From Parafrankia irregularis (GTDB lineage Bacteria; Actinomycetota; Actinomycetes; Frankiales; Frankiaceae): DNA of 64,000 bases. Under the pieces are notes generated by a model, which ran no database searches, was not told the origin of the DNA, and worked only from the letters and a program-made list of their open reading frames with translations. The stretch spans positions 186,001 through 250,000 of the forward strand of contig NZ_FAOZ01000003.1 in the NCBI RefSeq assembly GCF_001536285.1, given 5' to 3'. Positions 8,650-16,661 of the stretch are shown in pieces. The position numbers and the translations under genes were made by a program. Positions within the stretch are counted from its first letter, which is position 1. Every line of letters begins with the position of its first letter.

Positions 8650-11511
8650 TTACCGGTATGGTTTCCGGGCCCCGGTGGGCTGGTCCCAAGGAGTACCCCG
8701 CGAGTGTCCGGAGAGCAGGTCGGAATGCCCATTCGGTGGGTGCGTCCCAGCTGCCGCCGGGCTGGTGAATCTCGCCGGCCGCAGCGGCGCGCCTAGGCCT
8801 GCGTCCGGCGGGCTGCGTGCCGGGGCGCCGTCCCGCTCCTGGTCCGCCGGTGGAGCCGGTGGAGCCGGTGGAGCCGGTGGAATGGCCCGGGTGACAGCGC
8901 TGCCGACCGCCAGATGGCAGCCGCGGGCATGCAGGAGGCCGGCCACCGCCGGGTCGTCCACCCGCTGCTCGGCGATGAGGTCGATGCCGAGATCGAGCAG
9001 TGCCGAGAGCGCGCCGTCGACGATCGCCCTTCCGGCGCCTTCGCGCACCCGCCCGGACCCAGGCCCGTGATCGTGATCGTGTGGACCGTCGCGTCGTTGT
9101 TCGAGTTGGCGGTTGCGGCCGCGGCCCCGTGGCGCGCCGATCCAGGCCTGGACCAGGTCCGGGTGGATGGTCACCACCGCGACGGGAACCCGTTCGAGGA
9201 CGTCGAGGGCGGTGTCCATGGTGGTGTCCGGCGCACCCACATCGGCGATGCCGATCCGCACGCCGGTCTTGTGCAGGCGGGTGAGCACCTCCGTCACGGG
9301 ATGAGGATCGACCGCGGGGCGGGTCGACCGGACCCGCAGGACGAGGCGGTCCGGGGGCAGGTCCGCCGCCGTCAGCGCGGCACGGACGTCGTTCACCAGA
9401 CTCGCCTGGGCGGCGCGTGCGGAGGAGACCGTGACATGGACCGGGAGCCGTTCGGCGGCGGCGTGACCGTCGCGCGTGCCCCGGAGCAGGAGTCTGTCCA
9501 GGTCGGGAACGGTGCCGAGGGCGCTGTCCACGGGAAGCGGATGGCCGGCCCTCATGTGCCCCGGTTGCTCCGGTTGCCAGGTGAGCGCGGCCTCGTGGGC
9601 GACGGTGCCGGACGTCACCAGGTCGACGATGGGGCGTCTGGCGACGGCGAGCTGCCCCCCGGACGAGCTTCGTCCGCCGGACACGAGTGCGTCCCGCAGG
9701 TCCAGACCAGCCCGGGGCGCGGCAAGATCCGAGCTGTACGAGGTCAGTCGCCCGCTGCCCTGCGCCTTCGCCGCGTACATCGCCAGGTCGGCCCGGTGTA
9801 GCAGGATCTCGGCGTCGACCGGCCCGCTGTCGGGCTCGACCACGACCAGTCCGATGCTGGCGGCGATGCTGTAGGTGGCGCCGCCGAGGCGGATCGGCGC
9901 GCGCAGTGCCTCGGTCAGGCGTCGCCCGACCGCCTCCGGGTCGTCGGGCCGCACACCGCCATCCCGAGCTGGGGGTGTCGGGCACAGCAGGATCGCGAAC
10001 TCGTCCCCGCCGAGCCGGCCGACGGTGTCGGAGGGCCGCACGCATCCGGACAGCCGGCGTGCGGCCACCCGCAGCAGATCATCGCCGGCGGCATGCCCGA
10101 ACGCGTCGTTCACGTGCTTGAAATCGTCGAGATCGCAGAACAGCACGGCGAGGTTCCCGGCGCCGCAGTCCCCGTTCCCGCCGCGGCGGGCCAGTGCCTC
10201 GTCGAGCCGTTCGATGAACAGTGATCGGTTCGCCAGGCCGGTGAGCGGGTCGTGGTAGGCCTGGTGATGAAGCTCCCGCTGCTTCTGCTCGACCTGGCCC
10301 AGCAGGCGCACGTTCTCGGTCAGCGTGGCCATCTGCCGCAGTACCGCGATCAGCACGAGCCCGACCAGGACCCAGATCTCCTCCTGGTGACGGAGGTTCT
10401 GCTCGGAGAGCTCCCGCAGGGTGACGAGCCCGGCCGCCGCCAGCGGCAGATAGGGCAGCAGGACGTGCCAGGCCCGGCGCCGTGGCACCAGCAGGCCAGG
10501 CGTGGCGTACCGCGTGTCCCGCATGTCGCCCGCGGGCCTCTCACCGCCGGTGCCGGCGCCGAGCCTGGCGCCCGAGCGGGTCTCGGCGGGCGGGCCCTCC
10601 GGCATCAACACTGCCAGCCCGATCAGGAGAGGTGCGGCTACCAGGAACAGGTCAACCAGTCGCGGGACGTCCGCCAGACCACGGACGACCGATGACGCGT
10701 ACCACGTGACGCTCGTCGTCACCATGAGCAGACCGGCCACCAGCAGGGCCAGCGCGAGCTCGGCACGCCCCCGCCGGAACGCGGCGGTCAGGATCACCAC
10801 CACGGACACGATCAGGCTGGCAGCGGCGAGGACCGCCGAGAACAGCGGGCCCTCGGTGGGTGGACGGGCCTGCGTGGCCTTCTCCAGCACGGCGATCCAG
10901 GCGAGCAGCGCGACGGCTCCGGTCACGATCAGGCCGTCGAGCACGGCGATCAGGAACCATCGCACCAGCCGGGATCTCGCCACCGTGTTCCACCTGGACG
11001 TGAACGAGCCGGGTGCGAACGAGTACGTCGGATACAGCAGGACACCAGCCAGGCCGAGCAACTGCGGGAACAGGTAGACCAGCCACGCACTGGTGGCCCG
11101 TGGCACGGGGGGCTCCCCCGCCAGGATGCCGGCGAAGATCTGTGTCATCCCGGCTCCGACGCCCAGCAGCATTGCTGCCAGCAGTAATCTCCAGGCCCGT
11201 TCCGTACCGTGGGCACGCAGACCGGTCACCAGGCATGTGACGGACCCCAGCACCAGCGAGCCCAGCATTACCGCACGCACGGTGATGAGCGCGGGCCGGG
11301 CGGGGAGCACCAACGCGGCGGTCGTCGCGGCGATGGTCAGCAGCACCACGAAGACCGCGGCCGCGCAGGGCTCAGCCTCTGGCGTCGGCTCGGATGCTGA
11401 CGTTGGCTCGGATGCTGACGTTGGCTCGGATGCCGGTGCCGCCCCGGATGCTGGTGTCGGCTCCGCCGCCGGCGTTGCCGCACTCACTGGCGTTGCCGCG
11501 TCGTTCTGCAT
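8650..11511 (-). CDS. membrane-bound GGDEF protein with degenerate EAL-like domain
   Basis: A 953-residue protein. Residues 1-48 are a low-complexity Ala/Pro/Ser/Glu tail containing SEPTSA repeats. Residues about 50-395 hold roughly nine or ten hydrophobic segments. A GGDEF domain follows (DPLTGLANR at 421-429, intact LGGDEF at 500-505), so it may make cyclic di-GMP. After residue 620 an EAL-like region starts with RRPIVDL, but the signature Glu-Ala-Leu is HEAAL and the DDFGTG-type loop reads IADVGAPD, so phosphodiesterase activity is doubtful. The C-terminus is Pro-rich, with PPAPPAPPAPP from a DNA repeat. ATG 11511 is chosen; a GTG two codons upstream is possible. Confidence 0.85.
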   Translation of the reverse strand: MQNDAATPVSAATPAAEPTPASGAAPASEPTSASEPTSASEPTPEAEPCAAAVFVVLLTIAATTAALVLPARPALITVRAVMLGSLVLGSVTCLVTGLRAHGTERAWRLLLAAMLLGVGAGMTQIFAGILAGEPPVPRATSAWLVYLFPQLLGLAGVLLYPTYSFAPGSFTSRWNTVARSRLVRWFLIAVLDGLIVTGAVALLAWIAVLEKATQARPPTEGPLFSAVLAAASLIVSVVVILTAAFRRGRAELALALLVAGLLMVTTSVTWYASSVVRGLADVPRLVDLFLVAAPLLIGLAVLMPEGPPAETRSGARLGAGTGGERPAGDMRDTRYATPGLLVPRRRAWHVLLPYLPLAAAGLVTLRELSEQNLRHQEEIWVLVGLVLIAVLRQMATLTENVRLLGQVEQKQRELHHQAYHDPLTGLANRSLFIERLDEALARRGGNGDCGAGNLAVLFCDLDDFKHVNDAFGHAAGDDLLRVAARRLSGCVRPSDTVGRLGGDEFAILLCPTPPARDGGVRPDDPEAVGRRLTEALRAPIRLGGATYSIAASIGLVVVEPDSGPVDAEILLHRADLAMYAAKAQGSGRLTSYSSDLAAPRAGLDLRDALVSGGRSSSGGQLAVARRPIVDLVTSGTVAHEAALTWQPEQPGHMRAGHPLPVDSALGTVPDLDRLLLRGTRDGHAAAERLPVHVTVSSARAAQASLVNDVRAALTAADLPPDRLVLRVRSTRPAVDPHPVTEVLTRLHKTGVRIGIADVGAPDTTMDTALDVLERVPVAVVTIHPDLVQAWIGAPRGRGRNRQLEQRRDGPHDHDHGPGSGRVREGAGRAIVDGALSALLDLGIDLIAEQRVDDPAVAGLLHARGCHLAVGSAVTRAIPPAPPAPPAPPADQERDGAPARSPPDAGLGAPLRPARFTSPAAAGTHPPNGHSDLLSGHSRGTPWDQPTGARKPYR
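8850..8883. repeat. 9-bp tandem repeat inside GGDEF gene
   Basis: About four copies of GGTGGAGCC in tandem. On the coding (minus) strand they give the PPAPPAPPAPP stretch of the GGDEF protein's C-terminal tail. It is likely a slippage-prone low-complexity tract. Confidence 0.8.
11387..11430. repeat. 18-bp tandem repeat inside GGDEF gene
   Basis: The unit GGCTCGGATGCTGACGTT is present about two and a half times. In the GGDEF gene it encodes the repeated SEPTSA hexapeptide of the N-terminal cytoplasmic tail. Confidence 0.8.
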
Positions 11512-11633
11512 GCTCACCGCCTTCACCAGCCCGTACGCCCCCGATCGGCGGCCGGACAGCAACCGCTCTCCATCTGCCCGAGCCCGACTCGGAATAACCG
11601 GATAGCTACGTAGGGTGTCCAGATCGTCAGCTG

Positions 11634-11654
11634 GCTGGCGTTTGTTACGCCAGC
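11634..11654 (-). terminator. stem-loop over the SDR stop codon
   Basis: GCTGGCG (11634-11640) pairs with CGCCAGC (11648-11654) around a 7-nt loop that contains the TAA stop of the minus-strand SDR. It may end transcription before the GGDEF gene, whose start is 133 bp further on. No T-run follows. Confidence 0.35.
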
Positions 11655-12586
11655 ATGCGGGCGGTGATGTCCCAGAGCTGCTCCGCCGCCGCCGGGTCCA
11701 GCGCGTAGGCGGCGACTCCCCCCGGGCTGCCCGGGGTGTGCGCGAGCGCCTCGTTGCAGTCCTCGAAGTAACGGCCGCCGACACCGTCGAGCAGTGGCGA
11801 GGCCGCCACCAGCACCGACGTCGCAGCGCCCTGCTCCACGGACTTCCACTGCTGCTCCGGCGCCCCGCTGCGGGCACGCAGCCGCTCCATCTCGGCGGTG
11901 TCGACATGGCGTTGCAGGTTGGTCGAGATCGCGCCGGGCATCAGCGCGTTCACGGCGATCCCGTCCTCGGCCCAGCGCCGGGTCGCCTCCACCGCGAACA
12001 GCACGTTCGCCGTCTTCGACTGGCCGTACGCCACCCACGGGTGGTAGGGGCGGCGTTCGAAGTGGAGGTCGTCGAAGTCCACCGCCGCCCGCAGGTGCGC
12101 CGCCGAGCTGACCACCGCCACCCGCGCTCCCCCGGCCGCCGCGAGCGCGGGGCGCAGGCCGCCGGCGAGCGCGAAGTGGCCGACATGGTTGGTGGCGAAC
12201 TGCAGCTCCCAGCCCTGCGGGGTGTTCATCCGCGGGGTCGCCATGATCCCGGCGTTGTTGACCAGGATGTGCAACGGACCCGCCCAGGCCGCGGCGAAGG
12301 CGGCGACGGAACCAAGATCAGCAAGGTCCAGTGCGGCAACGTGCACCGCCTTGTTGCCTGTGCTGGCGGCGATGTCGTCCGCGGCACGCCGGCCCGCCCC
12401 GAGATCGCGCACCGCCAGGGTGACCTCGCTGCCCGCACTCGCGAGCGCACGGGCCGTCTCGATGCCGAGCCCGGACGACGCGCCGGTCACCACAGACCTG
12501 CGGCCACCGAGATCGACACCTGCCAGCACCTGCGCTGCCGTCGATTCCGCGGTGAACGGAGTCGTGATCCGTTCCGTCACAGCCAT
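11645..12586 (-). CDS. short-chain dehydrogenase/reductase (protochlorophyllide reductase/retinol dehydrogenase-like)
   Basis: A 313-residue classical SDR. It has the Rossmann motif TGASSGLGIETARALA (residues about 34-49), NNAG in the middle (ILVNNAGIM), the SSAAH catalytic serine strand, and the Y-x3-K pair in YGQSKTANVLFA. The long C-terminal extension (DGVGGRYFEDCNEA, AAEQLWDITARML) is typical of the large WWOX/retinol dehydrogenase-like group of actinobacteria, which reduce or oxidise hydrophobic alcohols. ATG at 12586 follows AGGAGTG. It faces the hemoglobin gene across a 381-bp region. Confidence 0.87.
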   Translation of the reverse strand: MAVTERITTPFTAESTAAQVLAGVDLGGRRSVVTGASSGLGIETARALASAGSEVTLAVRDLGAGRRAADDIAASTGNKAVHVAALDLADLGSVAAFAAAWAGPLHILVNNAGIMATPRMNTPQGWELQFATNHVGHFALAGGLRPALAAAGGARVAVVSSAAHLRAAVDFDDLHFERRPYHPWVAYGQSKTANVLFAVEATRRWAEDGIAVNALMPGAISTNLQRHVDTAEMERLRARSGAPEQQWKSVEQGAATSVLVAASPLLDGVGGRYFEDCNEALAHTPGSPGGVAAYALDPAAAEQLWDITARMLA

Positions 12587-12967
12587 CCCGCCACACTCCT
12601 GTCTCCTGGACGCCTGTCTCCTGGCGCCCGGCCACACCGGTCCCTGCGGTCGCACCCGTCCCCGCGGCCACACCGGCCACACCGGTTCCGTCCACCCAGA
12701 CTGGTCTGCTGGGGAGCAAGGCGCCACAGTTCGCGCTCTCACGCCGGGCTGCCAGCGCACCGAGGAGAAGAGGAAGTCGGAAGGCCCGACCGGCCCCGTC
12801 GTCCGTCTCCCCGACGCCGACATTGGACCCTTTCTCGGGACATTGTTCGCGCGGTTCAGTGAAACCGTCGGGACACACACCTGCTCGACCTTGCCGGCTG
12901 GCGTGGCCACAACCAGAAACAGCGCCAGCGCCCGCGGCCGGGTCAATTCTGCGAAAGCGAGTCTCTG
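12587..12967. other. 381-bp divergent region, no gene seen
   Basis: Lies between the minus SDR and the plus hemoglobin gene. Near the SDR the sequence repeats short phrases (CCTGTCTCCTGG twice; CCACACCGG three times). I see no clear -10/-35 pair or long palindrome, and the open frames here have no recognisable protein. Confidence 0.5.
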
Positions 12968-13321
12968 GTGAGCATCTACGACGCGATCGGTGGCGCGACG
13001 GCTGTCGAGGCCGCAGTCGACCAGTTCTACGTTCGCGTGACGGCAGACCCCGTTCTCTCGCCCTACTTCGCCGGCCGTGACATTCCCAGCCTCAAGGCCC
13101 ACCAGCGTGCGTTCATCGCCGCCGCGATCGGCGGCCCGGAGGTGTACAAGGGCCGGGCCATTCCCGCCGTCCACACCCCGCTCAAGATCAGCGACGCGCA
13201 CTTCGACGCGGTGGTCGACCACCTGGTCGCGGCGCTGACCGGGCTGGGCGTCCCGGCCGAGACCACCGGCAAGATCGGCGCGGCGCTCGCCCCGCTGCGC
13301 AAGGAGATCGTCAGCGCCTGA
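12968..13321 (+). CDS. glbN: group I truncated hemoglobin (HbN type)
   Basis: A 117-residue globin beginning SIYDAIGGATAVEAAVDQFY, very like mycobacterial GlbN from its second helix on. Visible haem-pocket residues are Phe20-Tyr21 (Tyr B10), Phe34 (CD1), Gln46 (E11 position in SLKAHQ) and proximal His69 in AVHTPLKI. Tyr B10 plus Gln E11 is the combination that gives HbN nitric-oxide dioxygenase activity, so NO detoxification or oxygen binding in the cytoplasm is likely. It lacks the short pre-A helix of the M. tuberculosis protein. Start is GTG; no strong Shine-Dalgarno is seen. Confidence 0.9.
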   Translation: MSIYDAIGGATAVEAAVDQFYVRVTADPVLSPYFAGRDIPSLKAHQRAFIAAAIGGPEVYKGRAIPAVHTPLKISDAHFDAVVDHLVAALTGLGVPAETTGKIGAALAPLRKEIVSA

Positions 13322-13360
13322 TCCGCCCACGGACCCGGCCACACCCAGCCGGAGCAGGAC

Positions 13361-13405
13361 CCGGGGCGGCCGGCATCCGGCCCACCGCCGGCCCGGCCGC
13401 CCCGG
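13361..13405. terminator. bidirectional hairpin between hemoglobin and ligase genes
   Basis: CCGGGGCGGCCGG (13361-13373) pairs perfectly with CCGGCCGCCCCGG (13393-13405) around a 19-nt loop. It sits between two convergent stop codons and is probably a shared terminator. Confidence 0.7.
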
Positions 13406-13416
13406 CCGGCAGGGGA

Positions 13417-14967
13417 TCAGGGCTCGCTCAGCACGAGTTTGCGCGCCTCGCGGCGCAGGACCTTGCCGTAGGCGCTCTTGGGCAGCGCCTCCAGATAGAT
13501 GATCTTCTTGGGCTTCTTGAAGCCGGCGATGTGGGTCGTGCTGTAGGTGATGAGTTCGCTTTCCGGCGGGGGCGGGGTGGTCACGGGCACCACCGCGGCC
13601 ACGACGTTCTCGCCCCACGTCTCGTCCGGCACCCCGAAGACCACGACCTCGGCCACGCCCGGATGCTGGACGAGCGCCTCCTCGACCTCCCGTGGGTAGA
13701 TGTTCGCGCCACCGGAGATGATGACGTCGCTGCTGCGGTCCAGCAGGAAGAGGTTGCCGTGCTCGTCGAAGCGGCCGATGTCCCCGGTGTGCAGCCAGCC
13801 GCCCCGCAGCGCGCGCTCCGTCGCGTCCGGGTTGTTCCAGTAGCCCCGCATCACGACGTCGCCGCGCACGCAGACCTCGCCCTCGGCACCGGCGGGCACC
13901 GGCCGGTCCTCACCGTCGAGGATGCGGACCTCGATCCCGGGATGGGCCACACCCGCCGAGTCGAGCGGCGTCCCCGGCGACGTCGCATGGTTCAGGTAGG
14001 TCACCGTCATCGGTGACTCGCCCTGCCCGTAGATCTGGACGAACACCGGGCCGAACCGGTCGATCATCGCCCGCGAGTGCTCGACGTGGATCGGTGCGCC
14101 GCCGTAGACGGCGCAGCGCAGCGAGCTGGCGTCCGTCGGCGCGACGCCGAGCATGCGGACGATCATCGTCGGTACGAGGAACGCGAGCACCGAGACGCGC
14201 TCGCGAGCGACCAGGTCGAGCACCTCGGACGGATCGAAGCCGCCACCGGCATGGATGATGTTGTCGGCACCGCGGGCGATCGAGCCCAGCGCGTACAGGC
14301 CGCTGCCGTGGGAGAGCGGGGCCACGTGCAGCACGACGTCGTCCTGGGTGTAGGCGCACACGTCGGCGAGCAGGGTCCACGTCATGGTGAGCAGGTTGCG
14401 GTGGCTGAGCTGGGCGCCCTTGGGCCGGCCGGTCGTCCCCGAGGTGTAGAAGAGCCAGGCCAGGTCGTCCGCGTCGACCTCGGCGGGCTCGAGGTCCGCG
14501 GTTCCCTCGGCGAGGAGCTGGGCGAAGGCGTCCTTCTCCCCACCGGTCGGATCCACTGGCGCGGCCGGGTCCACTGGTGCTGCCGGATCCACCGCGACGG
14601 TGTGCACACCGGTCAGATCCAGCCCTGCGACCAGCCGCGCCGCGGAGGTGGAGTGCACCAGCGCCCGGGCGCCGCTGTCACCGAGGATCACGGCGACCTC
14701 CGGCCCGGCCAGCTTGGCGTTCATCGGCACCGCGACCAGCCCGGCATACCAGGCGCCGAACAGCGCCACCAGGTACTGCTGGCAGTTGGGCATGAACAGT
14801 GCCACCCGGTCACCCGGGACCAGACCGCGCCGCAGCAGCGCGGAGCCGAACAGCGCCGCGGCGTCGCGCAGCTGCCGATAGGACGTCCGGCCGTCGGCGT
14901 AGCGCATCGCGCACCGGTCCGGAAACCGCTGGGCCGACGTCGTCAACAGGCTCGCGACATTGACCAT
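13417..14967 (-). CDS. long/medium-chain acyl-CoA ligase (AMP-binding)
   Basis: A 516-residue ANL-superfamily adenylating enzyme. It shows the P-loop-like YTSGTTGRPKGAQLSHRN, the A5 motif IYGQGESPMT, GYWNNPDATERA followed by GGWLHTGDIGRFD (ATP-binding Asp), and the C-terminal catalytic lysine in PKSAYGKVLRRE. It would activate a carboxylic acid to its CoA thioester via an acyl-adenylate. ATG at 14967 has GGAGG six bases upstream; a TTG two codons earlier is less likely. The CaiB transferase gene lies immediately upstream, so the pair probably handles the same CoA ester. Confidence 0.9.
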   Translation of the reverse strand: MVNVASLLTTSAQRFPDRCAMRYADGRTSYRQLRDAAALFGSALLRRGLVPGDRVALFMPNCQQYLVALFGAWYAGLVAVPMNAKLAGPEVAVILGDSGARALVHSTSAARLVAGLDLTGVHTVAVDPAAPVDPAAPVDPTGGEKDAFAQLLAEGTADLEPAEVDADDLAWLFYTSGTTGRPKGAQLSHRNLLTMTWTLLADVCAYTQDDVVLHVAPLSHGSGLYALGSIARGADNIIHAGGGFDPSEVLDLVARERVSVLAFLVPTMIVRMLGVAPTDASSLRCAVYGGAPIHVEHSRAMIDRFGPVFVQIYGQGESPMTVTYLNHATSPGTPLDSAGVAHPGIEVRILDGEDRPVPAGAEGEVCVRGDVVMRGYWNNPDATERALRGGWLHTGDIGRFDEHGNLFLLDRSSDVIISGGANIYPREVEEALVQHPGVAEVVVFGVPDETWGENVVAAVVPVTTPPPPESELITYSTTHIAGFKKPKKIIYLEALPKSAYGKVLRREARKLVLSEP

Positions 14968-14969
14968 GG

Positions 14970-16313
14970 TCAACCTCCGTCAGACTGAGCGGACTGGGTG
15001 GGCTGAGCTGGCTGAGCGGACTGAGCTGGCTGAGTGGACTGAGCTGGCTGAGCGGGCAGATCGACGTTCGGTGCGGCGGCATGCGGTGCGGCGGCATGCG
15101 GTGAAGCGGTGCCGGGAGCGGTGGCCGGGGCGGTGCCCAGTTCGAGGTCGTCGAGGATTTCGCGGGTGTGGGCGCCCAGGCGCGGCGCCGGGCCCGCGAC
15201 CCGGCCCGGAGTCCGGGAGAACCAGGCCGGCGAGCCGGGAAAGCGCACCGGGCCGAGATCGCCGTCGACCGTCTCGAAGAATCCGACCGCGTCCAGGTGC
15301 GGATTGTCGAAAAGCTCGTCGAGGGAGCGCACCGGCGCGGCCGGGACGTCCAGTGACCGCAGCAGGTCGAGCCAGTACTGGGTGGTGTGCTCGCGGAAGG
15401 TCTCACCCAGCAGCGCGTAGACGTTGTCGATCTGGCGGGCCCGCTGTTCCAGCGTGGCCAGATGCTCGCCGGCCCAGGGCGGTTTCACCGCGTTGACGAA
15501 GGCGGCCCACTGCTTGTCGTTGTAGACCAGTACGGAGATGTAGCCGTCGCTGGTCCGGTGCGGCCGGCGGTTCGGTGCCACCGCCCTCGGGTACACCGCC
15601 GGGCCGAGCGCAGGGCTGAACATGGCACCGTTCGCGTGCTCGACGAGCATGAACGAGGCCATCGTCTCGAACATCGCGACCTCGACCTCCTGCCCCTCGC
15701 CGGTGCGGGCGCGGTGGAACAGCGCCATCATCGTGGCCCACAGCGCGGTCAGCCCGGCCACCTTGTCGGCCATGATGGTGCCGACATAGCTGGCCTCCCC
15801 GGTCAGCTGCTCCTGCGCGAAGGGAATTCCGCACTCCGCCTGGATCGTGTCGTCATAGGCGGTCAGGTTCGCGTCCGGCCCGCGGCGGCCGTAACCGTAG
15901 CAGTTGGTGTACACGATCGACGGATTGATCGCGGCGACGCTCTCGTAGCCGAAGCCGAGTTTCGTGACCGCCTTCGCCCGCATCGAGTGGATGAAGACAT
16001 CCGCGCCGCGGACGAGCTCGCGCAGCGCGTCACCGCCTTCGGGGCTGCGCAGGTCCAGCACGACGCTGCGCTTGCCGCGGTTCACGTTGACGAAGACGCC
16101 GGCCATGCCGGGTTCCGGGCCGACGGAGATGAACCGGGTGTTGTCACCCGCCGGCGGCTCGATCTTGATGACGTCCGCACCCATGTCGGCCATGATCTGC
16201 GTGCAGTACGGACCCATCACCATGGCGGTGAGATCGATGACGCGGATCCCGGCCAACGGCCCTGAATGCCGGGGCCCACCGTCGGTGCCCTCCGAGCAGC
16301 TACGAGCCTTCAC
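14970..16313 (-). CDS. CaiB/BaiF (family III) CoA-transferase
   Basis: A 447-residue family III CoA-transferase. It opens with GIRVIDLTAMVMGPYCTQIMADMGADVIKIE and continues with NVNRGKRSVVLDLRSPEGGDALREL and the DVFIHSMRAKAVTKLGF segment, all characteristic of Frc/CaiB/AMACR-like proteins. Such enzymes move CoA between acids, or epimerise 2-methylacyl-CoA when racemase-like. GTG at 16313 follows AGGGGTGG. The last 50 or so residues are unusual: PHAAAPHAAAP and then Gln-Pro-Ala-Ser repeats from tandem DNA repeats, probably a disordered tail. It is followed directly by the acyl-CoA ligase. Confidence 0.9.
   Translation of the reverse strand: MKARSCSEGTDGGPRHSGPLAGIRVIDLTAMVMGPYCTQIMADMGADVIKIEPPAGDNTRFISVGPEPGMAGVFVNVNRGKRSVVLDLRSPEGGDALRELVRGADVFIHSMRAKAVTKLGFGYESVAAINPSIVYTNCYGYGRRGPDANLTAYDDTIQAECGIPFAQEQLTGEASYVGTIMADKVAGLTALWATMMALFHRARTGEGQEVEVAMFETMASFMLVEHANGAMFSPALGPAVYPRAVAPNRRPHRTSDGYISVLVYNDKQWAAFVNAVKPPWAGEHLATLEQRARQIDNVYALLGETFREHTTQYWLDLLRSLDVPAAPVRSLDELFDNPHLDAVGFFETVDGDLGPVRFPGSPAWFSRTPGRVAGPAPRLGAHTREILDDLELGTAPATAPGTASPHAAAPHAAAPNVDLPAQPAQSTQPAQSAQPAQPTQSAQSDGG
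14985..15060. repeat. imperfect tandem repeat encoding CaiB C-terminal tail
   Basis: Five or six imperfect copies of a 15-bp unit close to CTGAGCTGGCTGAGC. They encode alternating PAQ/SAQ/STQ steps at the end of the CaiB-like protein. It is not a CRISPR array: the units are contiguous, with no spacers. Confidence 0.8.
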
Positions 16314-16661
16314 GTATCGACCACCCCTATCGTTCCTGCGGCCCGCGCCATCATCGTTCCGCCGCGCCATCCATCTGCCCCAGCCACCCCACCCACCCCG
16401 CACGGCACGCCCAACGGCCGGCCCGAACGGGCGACCCGGGGCGTGCGACGGCCTGGGCGGCACGCTGCACCGTTGCCTGGCGGGACGCGCGGCGGATCGT
16501 CACAACGGGTGGTCACGGCGGGCAGTCACGGTGGGTGGTCGCGGCGGTCGGTCACGGCCATGATCCCAGCGTCCGCCGCACTCGGGGCACTTGTTTCCCG
16601 AAGACGGCGCCCGTCGAGACTAGAGGATGAATCCTTGCAAGGATAGTGCTATCAAGAGTTC
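16314..16661. promoter_or_regulatory. divergent promoter region with ATCCTTGCAAGGAT operator
   Basis: This 348-bp region separates the minus CaiB gene from the plus ligase/PPOX/SDR operon. A perfect 14-bp palindrome, ATCCTTGCAAGGAT, lies at 16631-16644, 17 bp before the GTG of the ligase. It is followed by a second small repeat, GATAG-TG-CTATC (16642-16653). The same 14-mer plus flanking A and AG recurs at 51993-52006, so it is probably a regulator site. The rest (16480-16560) contains GGTCACGG-type short repeats and no gene. Confidence 0.6.

Noticed and set aside
14985-15060. Repeat cluster as a CRISPR array
   Set aside because: Units are contiguous, imperfect, 15 bp long and in frame with the CaiB-like protein; no spacers and no cas genes.
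16631-16644. Palindrome as a KstR2 site
   Set aside because: As I recall the KstR2 consensus has CAAG-N2-CTTG order; here the order is CTTG-CAAG, so it does not fit.
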